Assembly: GCA_029689965.1 (NCBI GenBank)
Contig: CP121450.1
Span: forward strand, 1,922,001-1,986,000
Reading direction: 5' to 3'
Length of the DNA: 64,000 nt
Source of the DNA: Curtobacterium flaccumfaciens
GTDB lineage: Bacteria; Actinomycetota; Actinomycetes; Actinomycetales; Microbacteriaceae
The notes under the pieces are model-generated. The model was not told where the DNA came from and did not search any database. It saw nothing but the letters and a program-made list of their open reading frames with translations. Shown piece by piece: positions 37,070-45,991 of the stretch. The position numbers and the translations under genes were made by a program. The stretch's first letter is position 1. The number at the start of each line of letters is the position of its first letter.

Positions 37070-37983
37070 CCGACACCGTCACCACCACCCACACCGTCGC
37101 TGCCGGATCCGGCACCGCCGACGTCACCGTCGCCGTGATCGGTGCCGGCGGCAAGATGGGCACCCGCGTCTCGAACAACTTCGCGAAGAGCGAGTACACG
37201 ACGCTGTACAGCGAGGCCTCGCCCGCCGGTCAGGAGCGCATCGAGGCCCTCGGCCGGTCGCTCACCGACAGCGTCGAGGCCGCCAAGGTCGCCGACGTCG
37301 TGATCCTCGCCGTGCCGGACGTCCTGCTCGGCAGCATCTCCGAGCAGCTCGTCCCCGTCATGAAGTCGGGTGCCAGCATCCTGACCCTCGACCCGGCCGC
37401 CGCCTACGCCGGCCTGCTCGCCAAGCGCGAGGACATCCACTACGCCGTGGCGCACCCGTGCCACCCGTCGGTGTTCCTCGAGCGCACCACCAAGGAGGAG
37501 TGGGACGACACCTTCGGTGGCATCGCCGCCCCGCAGGAGGTCATCGCGGCCTTCGACGCGTCCGAGTCGCTCGGCGACCAGGACGACAGCGCCAAGGCCG
37601 TCGCCGAGGCCGTCATCACGACCATGTACGCACCGGTCATCCAGGTGCACTGGGTCACGGTGAAGCAGCTCGCCGTGCTCGAGCCGACCCTCGTCGAGAC
37701 GATCGCGTGCATGATCGGCGACTTCCTCAACGACGCCCTCGAGGAGACCGTCACCGGTGTCGGCGTGCCCCGTGAGGCCGCCCGCGCCATGCTCTACGGC
37801 CACACGTGGATCGCCCTGACGAACGGTCTGCGCGGCTCGAACCCGTTCTCGGACGCCTGCCACATCGCGATGGGCTACGGCCGCGAGAAGCTGATCAAGG
37901 AGGACTGGAAGCAGGTCTTCGACGACAGCGAGCTCGACTCGGTCATCGCCAAGATGCTGAAGATCGACGCCGTCAAGCGCTGA
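37066..37983 (+). CDS. apnO: D-apionate oxidoisomerase
   Basis: 305 residues: a Rossmann domain (VAVIGAGGKMGTRVSNNF; DVVILAVPDVLL) and a C-terminal domain of the phosphogluconate-dehydrogenase-like type with VAHPCHPSVF and YAPVIQVHWVTVKQLAVLEP. This combination is that of ApnO, which oxidises D-apionate with NAD and shifts the carboxyl group to give 3-oxo-isoapionate. Last gene of the plus-strand operon, followed by a strong terminator. Frame intact. Confidence 0.75.
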   Translation: MTDTVTTTHTVAAGSGTADVTVAVIGAGGKMGTRVSNNFAKSEYTTLYSEASPAGQERIEALGRSLTDSVEAAKVADVVILAVPDVLLGSISEQLVPVMKSGASILTLDPAAAYAGLLAKREDIHYAVAHPCHPSVFLERTTKEEWDDTFGGIAAPQEVIAAFDASESLGDQDDSAKAVAEAVITTMYAPVIQVHWVTVKQLAVLEPTLVETIACMIGDFLNDALEETVTGVGVPREAARAMLYGHTWIALTNGLRGSNPFSDACHIAMGYGREKLIKEDWKQVFDDSELDSVIAKMLKIDAVKR

Positions 37984-39567
37984 TCGGCCCCACAGACCGG
38001 AACGCCCCGCCGACCCCCTTCCGGCGGGGCGTTCCTCGTGGACCCCATGCCTCGGCGAGCGTGATCGTGGCGACGCCGGGCACCGTGAGCGCCTCCACCG
38101 CGGCGGCGAACCAGGCCGCTGCCGCCGCCGAGCGCTGCTCCGGATCCGTCGCGTCCGGTACGAACTCCGGTCCGTAGCCGGCCTCGACGGACGGGTCCGT
38201 CACGACTCGGGGTGGTGAGGTCGCGACCGCGTTGAACCGCGGACGGAGCGTCACCGGTCCGACGTGGAGCGGCCTGCCGGCGGCCAGCCTGGAGGCACTG
38301 CTCACCACCCAGCGCTGCATCCGCAGCGACTCGGTCACCTGGGCACGGGACCGGTCGTGCATCTGCGGCGTCACGCTGAACGTCAGCGGCCCGTCCCAGT
38401 CGCGGGAGAGGTCGATCGTACGGTTCAGCTCGGTGAAGTGTGCGCGGGTGCCGGCGACGACCTCGAGCGCGGCGTGCGCCCGGGCGGCGTCGCGGAGCGC
38501 CCGCTGCAGCTCCGGCGTGGTGACGTGCGTGGCCGGGTCGAAGGCGCCGACGCGCACGACGGGTCCGGCCCCGAGCGCGTCGTCGATCGCGGCGCGCAGC
38601 AGGTCGGGTCGTCGGTGACGAACCGGACGTCGAGCGGGGCGCCGGCCGCGTCCCGTCGTGCCGAGGCGAGCACGGCGGCGACGTCGGGGTCGCCGAGCAC
38701 CGGTTCGACCAGGATCGGCGCACCCGGCAGCGGTGCGGTGCCGTCGGGACGCGCCGCGGCCGGGGCCGAGGCGGCGAGGAGCTGGAGCGTCGGCGGACGG
38801 GTGACCACGGATGGCGTGGCCGGCCCGTCGAGCAGCGCGAGGTCCGGGGCGGGGGAGGCCGTGCCTCCCGTCCCGCTGGGACCGCACTGCACCGCCACCG
38901 TCTGCCGGATCGCGGTCCCGGCGTCGAGCGCGACCGGGAACGGCTCCGACAGCGGCGTCGAGTACGTCTTGAAGGAGGCGTCGGTCCAGTTGCGCTGGTC
39001 CTCCATCTCGAAGACGTCGCCGCTCAGGGAGACGTCGACGTCGATCCCGGCGGCCGTCCACTCGTAGCCGACGACGTCGGTGGCGGGCTGGTGCGGGGCG
39101 ATCCAGGTGGGGAAGACGTGGTCGGTCGGCGCCGCCGACGCGTGCCGGACGGTGAAGGGCAGCCCGGCGAGGGTGGGCGGGTGCAGCACGACGAGGCCGA
39201 TGCGGTTGCGCCGGAACGCGGTGGTCGTCGTCCCGACCGCGTGGACGAGGACGGTGCCCCCGTCGAGCGTGACGTCCAGGACGTACCGCAGCACCTCGGT
39301 GCCGTCGAGGGTGCTCGACGCCTCGACGCGGATGCGGGCGACCGGGACGCCCTCGTCCACCTCGACGGAGCGCCTGCGGACCGTGTCGTCGGCGGTCCGC
39401 CAGTCGTGGTCGCGCGTGACGAACCGGATGCCGCGCAGGACCGTGACGTCGCGGTGGACGAGGTCGGCGAGTTCGGCGCCGCGCAGGGTGAGCCGCCAGG
39501 GACCCACGACGATCGTCTCGTCCTCGGGTCCGTCGGTCGTTCGTTCCCACACGGCGTCGTCGGTCAC
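37973..39567 (-). CDS. apnL: D-apionate lactonase-like protein (one frameshift)
   Basis: About 530 residues with a beta-rich N-terminal half (VVGPWRLTLRGAELADLVH; VTVLRGIRFVTRDHDW; FEMEDQRNWTDASFKTY) and a TIM-like C-terminal half (DPATHVTTPELQRALRD; ELNRTIDL; SVTPQMHDRS; TLAEAWGPRG). It fits what I know of ApnL, which opens D-apionolactone. A missing C near 38605 splits TDDPDLLRAA. The stop at 37973 lies beyond the shared terminator, so the last 22 residues are read from the hairpin; an earlier true stop hidden by an error is possible. Confidence 0.65.
37999..38035. terminator. Strong two-way terminator after apnO
   Basis: GGAACGCCCCGCCG and CGGCGGGGCGTTCC form a perfect 14-bp stem around a C-rich loop, 16 bases after the apnO stop and at the end of the convergent lactonase gene. 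Confidence 0.85.
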
Positions 39568-39586
39568 GGATCCTTGCTACCAGTCG

Positions 39587-39600
39587 GTCAACCGGTTGCG
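39587..39600. promoter_or_regulatory. FadR-type operator 3 (GGTCAACCGGTT)
   Basis: GGTCAACCGGTTGC lies 20 bases upstream of the lactonase start and about 110 bases upstream of the SDR start. It shares GGTCAACCGGTT with the two sites at 31597 and 31636, placing these divergent genes under the same regulator. Confidence 0.72.
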
Positions 39601-39631
39601 CAATGATGGATGACCACGAGGGGCGCCGAAC

Positions 39632-39700
39632 AGTGGTGCTCCGACGACACGGCGCGCTGGTGCTCCGACGACACGGAGCGCTGGTGCTCCGAGGACGGAG
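39632..39700. repeat. 24-bp tandem repeat before the SDR gene
   Basis: Three copies of GTGGTGCTCCGACGACACGG-like units (about 24 bp period, last copy shortened). The last copy supplies the GGAG used as ribosome binding site of the SDR gene. Confidence 0.8.
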
Positions 39701-39707
39701 TGCCCAC

Positions 39708-40464
39708 ATGACCGCACGACTGACCGGCAGGACCGCTCTGGTGACCGGCGCCGGTTCGGGGATCGGCCGCGCGATCGCGGACCGCTTCGTGGACGAGGGC
39801 GCACGCGTCGTGTACGCGGACCGCGACGAGGCCGCTGCTGCCGTCGCTGCCGAGGCAGCGGGAGCGCGTGCGATCGCGCTGACGATGGACATCGCCGACG
39901 AGGGGAACGTCGAGGCCGGGTACGCCGCACTCGCCGATCAGCGAGCCACTCCGGACGTCGTCGTCGCGAACGCCGGGGTCCAGCTGTTCGGTCACGACGC
40001 GAAGGTCGCGGACGTGTCGCTCGAGACCTGGGAGCGCACGGTCGCGGTCAACCTCACCGGGACCTTCCTGACCGTGAAGCACGCGGTCCGGGCGATGCTC
40101 CCAGCGGGCGGCGGGTCGATCATCGCGACGGGGTCCCGACCGGACTGAACGGCGAGGGTGCGGACTTCGCGGCGTACTCGTCGACGAAGGGCGGCATCCA
40201 CGCGCTCGTCCGGGCGACCGCGATGGCGTACGCGCGCGACGGCATCCGTGTGAACACCGTGGTGCCCGGCTACACCGAGACGTCCCTGGTCTCCACGATC
40301 TCGGGGGACCCGGCGTCGCGCGCGGCGATCGTGTCGCGCACCCCGCTCGATCGTCCGGGGCACCGGACGACGTGACCGGGATCATGGTGTACCTGGCGAG
40401 CGACGAGTCGTCCTACGCGACGGGTGCGATCTTCCGGGTCGACGGCGGCATGACCAGCCTGTAG
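39708..40464 (+). CDS. SDR family NAD(P) dehydrogenase, likely apiose or related step (two frameshifts)
   Basis: About 250 residues: cofactor loop VTGAGSGIGRA, NAG in VVANAGVQLF, catalytic Ser in IIATGS, YSSTKGG (Tyr-Lys pair), and C-terminal ATGAIFRVDGG. Classical short-chain dehydrogenase of the FabG/glucose dehydrogenase type. Divergent from the lactonase gene with an operator between, so it may oxidise D-apiose to the lactone. Missing C near 40133 and G near 40352. ATG at 39708. Confidence 0.8.
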
Positions 40465-40477
40465 ACGCCGATGCCCA

Positions 40478-40523
40478 CCGGCCTGGAGGCACGGTGTGGG
40501 CCCGCCACGCGCCTCCAGGCCGG
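40478..40523. repeat. Family A palindrome, copy 5
   Basis: Arms CCGGCCTGGAGGCACGG and CGCGCCTCCAGGCCGG with a partly unpaired centre, 13 bases after the SDR stop. It is followed at once by a family B palindrome. Confidence 0.8.
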
Positions 40524-40529
40524 CAGATG

Positions 40530-40581
40530 GTGAGCAGGAGCGGTCGGGTCCAGCAAGCGGACCCGGGCCGCTTCTGCTCAC
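40530..40581. repeat. Family B palindrome, copy 2
   Basis: Arms GTGAGCAGGAGCGGTCGGGTCC and its near complement ending in CTGCTCAC, around AGCAAGC. It lies between the convergent SDR and DUF1648 genes. Confidence 0.8.
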
Positions 40582-40620
40582 TGCGCGAGGCCCGCGCTCC
40601 GCGCGACGGCTCGTCCCGCG

Positions 40621-41575
40621 TCAGGCGGACTCACGTGCCGCGAGCAGGGCGCCGAGCGCCGCGGCGCCGCGCTCGGCATCGGCGACGGTCACCATCCGGG
40701 CTCCGCCGCCTCGGAGCCGGGCGACGAGCCCCGGGCCGGAGCGCACCACGTACGCCACACCACGTCCGGAGATCCGGTAGCCCCAGCCGCCCCACTGCCC
40801 GGGCGACACCTGCTCCCATCCGCACGACTCGATGCGGTCGAGCGGCACACGCATGAGCGGGATCCGCGTCCAGGTCGAGGTGAGCCGGAGCCCGCGCCGG
40901 TCGACGGTGACCTCGACCCGGGCCAGGACCAGCGCCGACAGGCCGGCGGCCACCAGCAGGACCCCGGCGACCACGGCGCCCCGACGCTCTCCGGCGCGGT
41001 GAGGAGCGCGCACACGACGCCGAGTGCCACGACCGCCACCCCGAGCGCTGTGAACCACCGGACGCCGATCGCCGCCCGCCAGGCCACCCGGGTGTCCGGC
41101 CCGACCGGGAGCGGCTCGACGTCGTGCGCGGGCACCGGGGAGCGGCGCGGACGAGCGCGAGGGTCGGCGGCAGGGCGGCGGCGACGGCCACCACGAGGAA
41201 CACCAGCGTCCACCACCACGGCATCGTCGGCTCGCCGGCGGCGTTCGACAGCGCGATCACGATCCACACGCAGACGAAGACACCGGTGAGCAGGTTGGCG
41301 ACCAGGGTCAGCATCGCGGCGGTGCGACGGTCGCGGAAGCGGAGCGCGCTCGCCGCGAGGCCGACAGCGCCGACGGCGACGATCGCCGTGATCCAGAAGA
41401 ACGCCCACGGTAAGCTCCAGCCGTTCGGCGAGCCGTCGGCGCCGAAGTGCGTCGCGACCCGATCGGGCAGCGTCGGCCCGACGGTCAGCGCCACGAGCCC
41501 GAGTGCGATCGCCAGGACCACCCCGGGCGTCACCACCGCCAGTCGTGTTCCGGTCCCCATGGTCCGAGTCGTCAT
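40621..41575 (-). CDS. DUF1648-domain membrane protein (two frameshifts)
   Basis: About 320 residues with at least six hydrophobic helices. The DUF1648 part (PTLPDRVATHFGADGSPNGW) is the extracellular loop also seen in SdpI-type immunity proteins; the C-terminal third (VEVTVDRRGLRLTSTWTRIP) is a soluble beta domain. Role unknown; an envelope stress or immunity function is possible. Missing C near 41145 and G near 40982. ATG at 41575 overlaps the GntR stop, so the two are coupled. Confidence 0.72.
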
Positions 41576-41921
41576 CGTGCCCCCTTGATCATCGCGTACA
41601 GGTCGTCGAGCGGGACCCGAGGGTCTCCGCCTGGTCGCGGAGCTCCGACACCAGCGCACGCAACCGGTCGAACGACGCGTTGCCCGAACGGAGCACCGTG
41701 GCCCCGCGGCCCCGGCGGAGCTCGATGAGCCCGTCGTCCTGCAGCTGCGCGTAGGCGCGGAGCACGGTGTGCATGTTGACGTCGACCGCGGCCGCGAGCT
41801 CCCGCGCGGACGGCAGTCGTTCGCCGCTCCGCAGCTCGCCACGCGCGATGGCGTGCCGGATCTGGGCGGCGACCTGCTCGGCGAGCGAGGTCCGGGCCGC
41901 CGGGTCGACCGTGATCAACAT
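41572..41921 (-). CDS. GntR family regulator, YtrA-like (one frameshift)
   Basis: About 115 residues: TSLAEQVAAQIRHAIARGEL, SARELAAAVDVNMHTVLRAY and a short C-terminal helix. In the listed frame the end reads LRDQAETLGSRS, but one missing base near 41625 restores RVPLDDLYAMIKGAR and an ATGA overlap with the DUF1648 gene, the usual layout of this pair. A perfect palindrome covers its start, suggesting autorepression. Confidence 0.78.
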
Positions 41922-41941
41922 GTTCGCATTGTATGCGAACA
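41921..41941. promoter_or_regulatory. Palindromic GntR operator at the start codon
   Basis: TGTTCGCAT-TGT-ATGCGAACA: nine-base arms, perfect, three-base spacer. It overlaps the first base of the regulator ATG on the minus strand, a position that would block transcription or leaderless translation. Confidence 0.7.
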
Positions 41942-42148
41942 ATCCTCTTGGCGCACCATCGTGGAGACGGACTCGTTCATCCGGATCGCGCGTCCGGAGC
42001 ACGCGGTCTGCGTCGTCCTCCCGTCCCGCGCGTACCGTCTCGGACGACGACGATCTCGTTCCGCGTCCCGTGACTCCGAGAACCGTCCGGGGTGCGCCGG
42101 TCCCGTCGAAGGGCCACATCGATCCGGGGGTCGACCAGGGAGCACGAC

Positions 42149-42313
42149 ATGAGCACGTACGAGTCGAACGACGACGTCCAACCGGTCCGGGTGATCACCT
42201 ACCGGCACCTCACACGGGCGAAGCGACGCGGCTGGGCGGTCCCCGTCGAGGTCGAACCGTCGCTCGCCGACCTCGTGAGCGACCGCAGCGGTCCGGGGCC
42301 GAAACGCTCCTGA
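42149..42313 (+). CDS. Small hypothetical protein
   Basis: 54 residues (begins MSTYESNDDVQPVRVITYRH, rich in charged residues, no membrane helix). Supported by GGGAG seven bases before ATG 42149 and by normal codon use. I do not recognise a family. The following 208 bases up to the hydrolase gene show no further feature. Confidence 0.5.
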   Translation: MSTYESNDDVQPVRVITYRHLTRAKRRGWAVPVEVEPSLADLVSDRSGPGPKRS

Positions 42314-42521
42314 CGCGGCGCCTGGACGGGACGCGGGTCATCGTCCTGCTCGCAGCGGCCTGTGGCATCGCGGTTCCCGACGACCGCGACCGAGTCGACG
42401 GGCCGGCCCAGTGCAACGGCGATCACTCGCGCTCGGCCGACCCTCGCGACAGCTCGGAAACAGGTGTTCGTTCCGTGGTCCCACGCAGCCTGTCCCACGG
42501 TCGCGTGGATAGCGTCGGGTG

Positions 42522-43397
42522 ATGCAGCCCGGTACACGTCCGGCCGCGACCGTGGCCGGTGTCGAGGTCGCGACCCGCGGCGTCGGCGCGCCGGTCCTCG
42601 TCGTGCACGGGACGCCGGGTGGCATCGACGTGGCGGAGATCATGGCGCGGTTCCTGTCGTCATCCGACTTCCGAGTCGTCACGTTCTCGCGACCCGGGTA
42701 CCTCGGTACCCTGCCGAGGACGGACGCTCCGTCACTCGACGACGAGGCAGACTCGTACACGGCCGTGCTCGATGGCCTCGGCATCGACCGGGTCGGCGTG
42801 CTCGCTTGGTCGGGTGGCGGGCCGGCCGCGTACCGGTTCGCCGTGCGTCACCCCGACCGTGTGGGTTCCCTCGTGGTGGCGGCTGGACTGACCGGCCCCT
42901 GGGCGCCGCCGGAGGTCTCCGTGCCCGAGCGGCTCGTCGGCGGCACCGCGTTCGGGGCGTCCCTGGCCACGGTCGCCGCGCGACTCCTCCCCGGCGTTGT
43001 CGTGCGCCTGGCAGTGGGCAGGGTGAGCTCACTGCGCGGGTCGGCGCTGCGTCAGCACGTCGCCGGCGTCCTGCACGACCCCGTCCGTCGGGCGTTCGTG
43101 CTCGACCTCGCCCGGACGGGCAACACCTCGGGCCCGCACCGCGACGGCTGGGACACCGACGTACGGAACCTCGGGGCGATCGACGACCTCGAGCTCGCCG
43201 CGGTCCGTGCACCGACGCTGCTCGTGCACGGCGATGCGGACACTGATGTGCTCCCGTCTCACAGTGCGCGGGCGGCGGCAGAGATCCCCGGTGCCGAACT
43301 CGTCGTCCTGCCCGGCGGCACCCACTTCGCGCTCTGGGAGCACCCGGAGGCGGAGGCCGTGCAGGCCCGCGTGCGCGCACACCTCCGTCACGTCTGA
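42522..43397 (+). CDS. Alpha/beta hydrolase
   Basis: 291 residues: oxyanion region VLVVHGTPGG, nucleophile elbow LAWSGGGPAA, acid Asp in VHGDADTDVL and catalytic His in GGTHFALWEH. Intact catalytic triad and frame. Substrate unknown; esterase or lactonase activity is typical. ATG at 42522 (or GTG three bases upstream). Convergent to the LacI gene. Confidence 0.82.
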   Translation: MQPGTRPAATVAGVEVATRGVGAPVLVVHGTPGGIDVAEIMARFLSSSDFRVVTFSRPGYLGTLPRTDAPSLDDEADSYTAVLDGLGIDRVGVLAWSGGGPAAYRFAVRHPDRVGSLVVAAGLTGPWAPPEVSVPERLVGGTAFGASLATVAARLLPGVVVRLAVGRVSSLRGSALRQHVAGVLHDPVRRAFVLDLARTGNTSGPHRDGWDTDVRNLGAIDDLELAAVRAPTLLVHGDADTDVLPSHSARAAAEIPGAELVVLPGGTHFALWEHPEAEAVQARVRAHLRHV

Positions 43398-43429
43398 GTG
43401 GACCACCACGGGGCGGAGCCCGCGGGACG

Positions 43430-44427
43430 TCAGGCGGACGCGCGCACGACGAGCGTCGGTGGCAGTGCGACGCGGGTGCCGGGCGTCCGTGTCATCCCGG
43501 GTGGACGATCGAGCAGCCGCAGCACCTCCTCTGCCATCCGGTCGGTCGGCTGGCGGACGGTCGTGAGCGGCGGCGTGACGTACGGGCGAACTCGAGGTCG
43601 TCGATGCCCGTGACCGCGACGTCGGTCGGGATGTCGATCCCGGCGCGCCGGAGTGCGTCTGACACGCCGATGGCGAGCAGGTCGTCCGCGCACACGACGG
43701 CATCGGGCCGCGCTGCGCCGAGCTCGACGAACCGTCCGCCTGCCGCGATGCCGTCCGCGATCGTGAACGCCCCGGTCACGGTCCAGCGGGGGTCGGTCCG
43801 GATGCTGACGCGCGCGCAGGCGTCGGCGAACCCGGCTGCGCGCTCGCGGGTGGACGAGTTCGCCACCGTGGCCGTCACGAACCCGGCGGTACGGGCGCCA
43901 CGCGCTGCGAGCCGGTCGACCACCAGGTCCATCGCCGCGCGGTCGTCGAGCCCCACCCAGTCCGCCACGGGCTCTGGGACGTGCCGGTCGAGCTGCACGA
44001 GCGGGACGCGTGCCGCGGCCTCGACGACGGCGGCGGTGCTCCGGCCGTCGGCGCAGGGGCTCACGACGATGCCGTCCACGCCGCGCGCGACGAGTGATCG
44101 GAGGTGCTGCGCCTCGACCGTGACGTCGTCGCGGGCATCGCACAGGTACAGCACCCGGCCGGTGGTCTGCAGGGTCCGTTCGACCGCATCGACGAGCGCG
44201 GTGAAGAACGGGTTCCGAATGCTCGGGACCACCATGCCGACGGCGTCCGTCCGCTGCCGCCGGAGCGCACGGGCGACACCGTTGCCGGCGTAGCCGAGCT
44301 CCGACGCCGCCCGTTCGACGGCGGCCTGGACGCCGGGGGAGACCGCGCGTGAGCGCGCCAGGACACGCGACGCCGTCGTGGTCGAGACGCCCGCGCGGGC
44401 GGCGACGTCGGCGAGGGTGACGGCCAT
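43430..44427 (-). CDS. LacI family regulator of the amidotransferase/TenA/M28 operon (one frameshift)
   Basis: Helix-turn-helix VTLADVAARAGVSTTTASRV, sensor domain with GMVVPSIRNPFFTALVDAVE, DGIVVSPCADG, PDAVVCADDLLAIG and TDVAVTGIDDLEFAR. A missing base near 43583 shifts the frame before YVTPPLTTVRQP. ATG at 44427 with GGAG upstream. It is divergent from the operon at 44583 and palindromic sites lie between them. Confidence 0.82.
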
Positions 44428-44447
44428 GCGGTCTCCGGAGGGTTTCT

Positions 44448-44461
44448 GGGGAACGTTTGCC
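44448..44461. promoter_or_regulatory. Degenerate LacI-type site before the regulator gene
   Basis: GGGGAACGTTTGCC is a degenerate match to the palindrome at 44527 and lies 20 bases before the regulator start, so it may serve autoregulation. Confidence 0.45.
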
Positions 44462-44526
44462 GAGCCTCCAGGCCCGGTGTAACGCAACCGTAACCCATAC
44501 GCGCGCCGCGGCGGATAGCGTTCCAG

Positions 44527-44540
44527 GGCAATCGATTGCC
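44527..44540. promoter_or_regulatory. LacI operator, perfect palindrome
   Basis: GGCAATCGATTGCC, perfectly symmetrical with the central CG of LacI-family sites, 42 bases upstream of the first operon gene. Different core from the site used at the sugar locus (AAGCGCTT), so the two LacI regulators should not cross-talk. Confidence 0.75.
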
Positions 44541-44582
44541 AACGCGATCCTCCCGACACGAACGAGAACCACAGGACACCCC

Positions 44583-45329
44583 ATGGCCCGCATCCTCATC
44601 GCCGGCGAGAGCTGGATCACGACCACCACCCACGCGAAGGGCGTCGACGAGTTCACCGTCCACTCCTACGCCGAGGGCGTCGCCCAGCTCCGGACCGCCC
44701 TCACCGCCACCGGCCACGAAGTCGTGCACCTTCCCGGCCACCTCGTGCCGACCGACTTCCCGGAGTCCCCGGAGACACTGGCCGAGTACGACGTGGTCGT
44801 GCTCTCCGACATCGGCGCGAACTCTCTGCAGCTCGCCCCGGGGTGTTCGAGCACTCGGTCGCCGGCGCCGACCGCATCGCGACCCTCGCCGACTGGGTCA
44901 CCGCCGGCGGTGCACTCCTCATGATCGGCGGCTACCTGTCGTTCTCCGGCTGGCAGGCGCGCGGCGCGTACGCCGGCACCCGGATCGCCGACGTCCTCCC
45001 GGTGGACATCGCCCCCACGACGACCGTGTCGAGCGACCCGCCGGTTCCGTCGCCGTCGTGCACGATCCGCCCACCCCGTGCTGTCGGGCGTCGACGGCAC
45101 CTGGCCGGCGCTCCTCGGGTACAACCGCCTCGCCGCGAAGGCCGACGCCGAGGTCCCGGTCACGATCGACGGCGACCCCCTCGTCGCGGTCCGCACCGAG
45201 GGCGCCGGACGCACCGCCGTCTTCACGAGCGACTGCTCGCCGCACTGGGCGCCGCCGGCGTTCTGCGAGACGTGGGCCGGGTACCCGGCGCTGTTCGACG
45301 GGCTCGTCCGGTGGCTGACAGCGCGATGA
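44583..45329 (+). CDS. Class I glutamine-amidotransferase-like (ThuA-related) protein (three frameshifts)
   Basis: About 250 residues: RILIAGESWITTTTHAKGVD, SYAEGVAQLRTAL, YDVVVLSDIGANSLQL, GGALLMIGGYLSFSGW, GRTAVFTSDCSPHWAP. This is the ThuA/amidotransferase-like flavodoxin fold; the classical nucleophilic Cys is not evident at the usual GGG-type elbow, so the reaction is unclear. Breaks near 44841, 45025 and 45072 are single missing bases. First gene of a LacI-controlled operon; ATGA overlap with the next gene. Confidence 0.68.
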
Positions 45330-45991
45330 TCCCCGTGCCGGACGGACGCAGCGGGCGGGTGGTCGCCGCGTGCGCCGGTGCGCTCGCCCGCTCCGCCGAG
45401 GTCCGCTTCGTCCGCGAGGCGACCGACGGCAGCCTCGACGACGACGCCTTCGCCGCCTACCTGGCGATCGAGGAGCGCTTTGTCCGGACCGCGACCCGCG
45501 TCACGGGGTACCTCACGTGGGCAGCACCCGACTGGGCGGAGTCCGCCGCCCACGCCCGCACCGTCGGTGCGCTGGTCGGCGAGCAGCTCGGGTGGTTCCG
45601 CGCGACGCGCGTCCGCTGGCCGGGAGGCGCGGATCACCTCGCCGACGCCGTCGCGCGGTCCGAGGTGCTCGCCTCCCACGTCCTCCGGCTCACCACCGAG
45701 CACGGTGCGCCCGCAGCCGTCACCGCGATGTTCGCGGCCGAGACGCTCTACGCCGGGTGGTGCGGCCGCGCGGCGGCCCTGCCCGTCGAGCGGTTCACCG
45801 ACCTCGAGGCCTGGATCGCCCTGCACGCCGCACGGCCCTTCGCCGCCGGGGTCCGGGCACTCGCCGCCGCGGTCGACGCCATCCCCGAGTCGATCGACGA
45901 CGACACCGTCATCGGCTGGTTCCAGCAGACGCTCCTCGCCGAGGACGCCTTCCACGACGCTGTCTACGCCGACCCTGCGAGGACCCGATGA
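45326..45991 (+). CDS. TenA/PqqC-like helical protein
   Basis: 221 residues, all helical. EERFVRTATRVTGYLTWAAPD, FAAETLYAGWCGRAAAL and the C-terminal WFQQTLLAEDAFHDAVY follow the TenA pattern, including a Cys in the third segment and the acidic residues near the C-terminus. TenA enzymes hydrolyse thiamine-type pyrimidines; here there is no thiamine context, so another substrate is likely. Middle gene of the operon, four-base overlaps on both sides. Frame intact. Confidence 0.7.
   Translation: MIPVPDGRSGRVVAACAGALARSAEVRFVREATDGSLDDDAFAAYLAIEERFVRTATRVTGYLTWAAPDWAESAAHARTVGALVGEQLGWFRATRVRWPGGADHLADAVARSEVLASHVLRLTTEHGAPAAVTAMFAAETLYAGWCGRAAALPVERFTDLEAWIALHAARPFAAGVRALAAAVDAIPESIDDDTVIGWFQQTLLAEDAFHDAVYADPARTR

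Noticed and set aside
45326..45991. Thiamine salvage TenA
   Set aside because: Fold match is reasonable, but no thiamine genes or TPP riboswitch are nearby and its operon partners point elsewhere.
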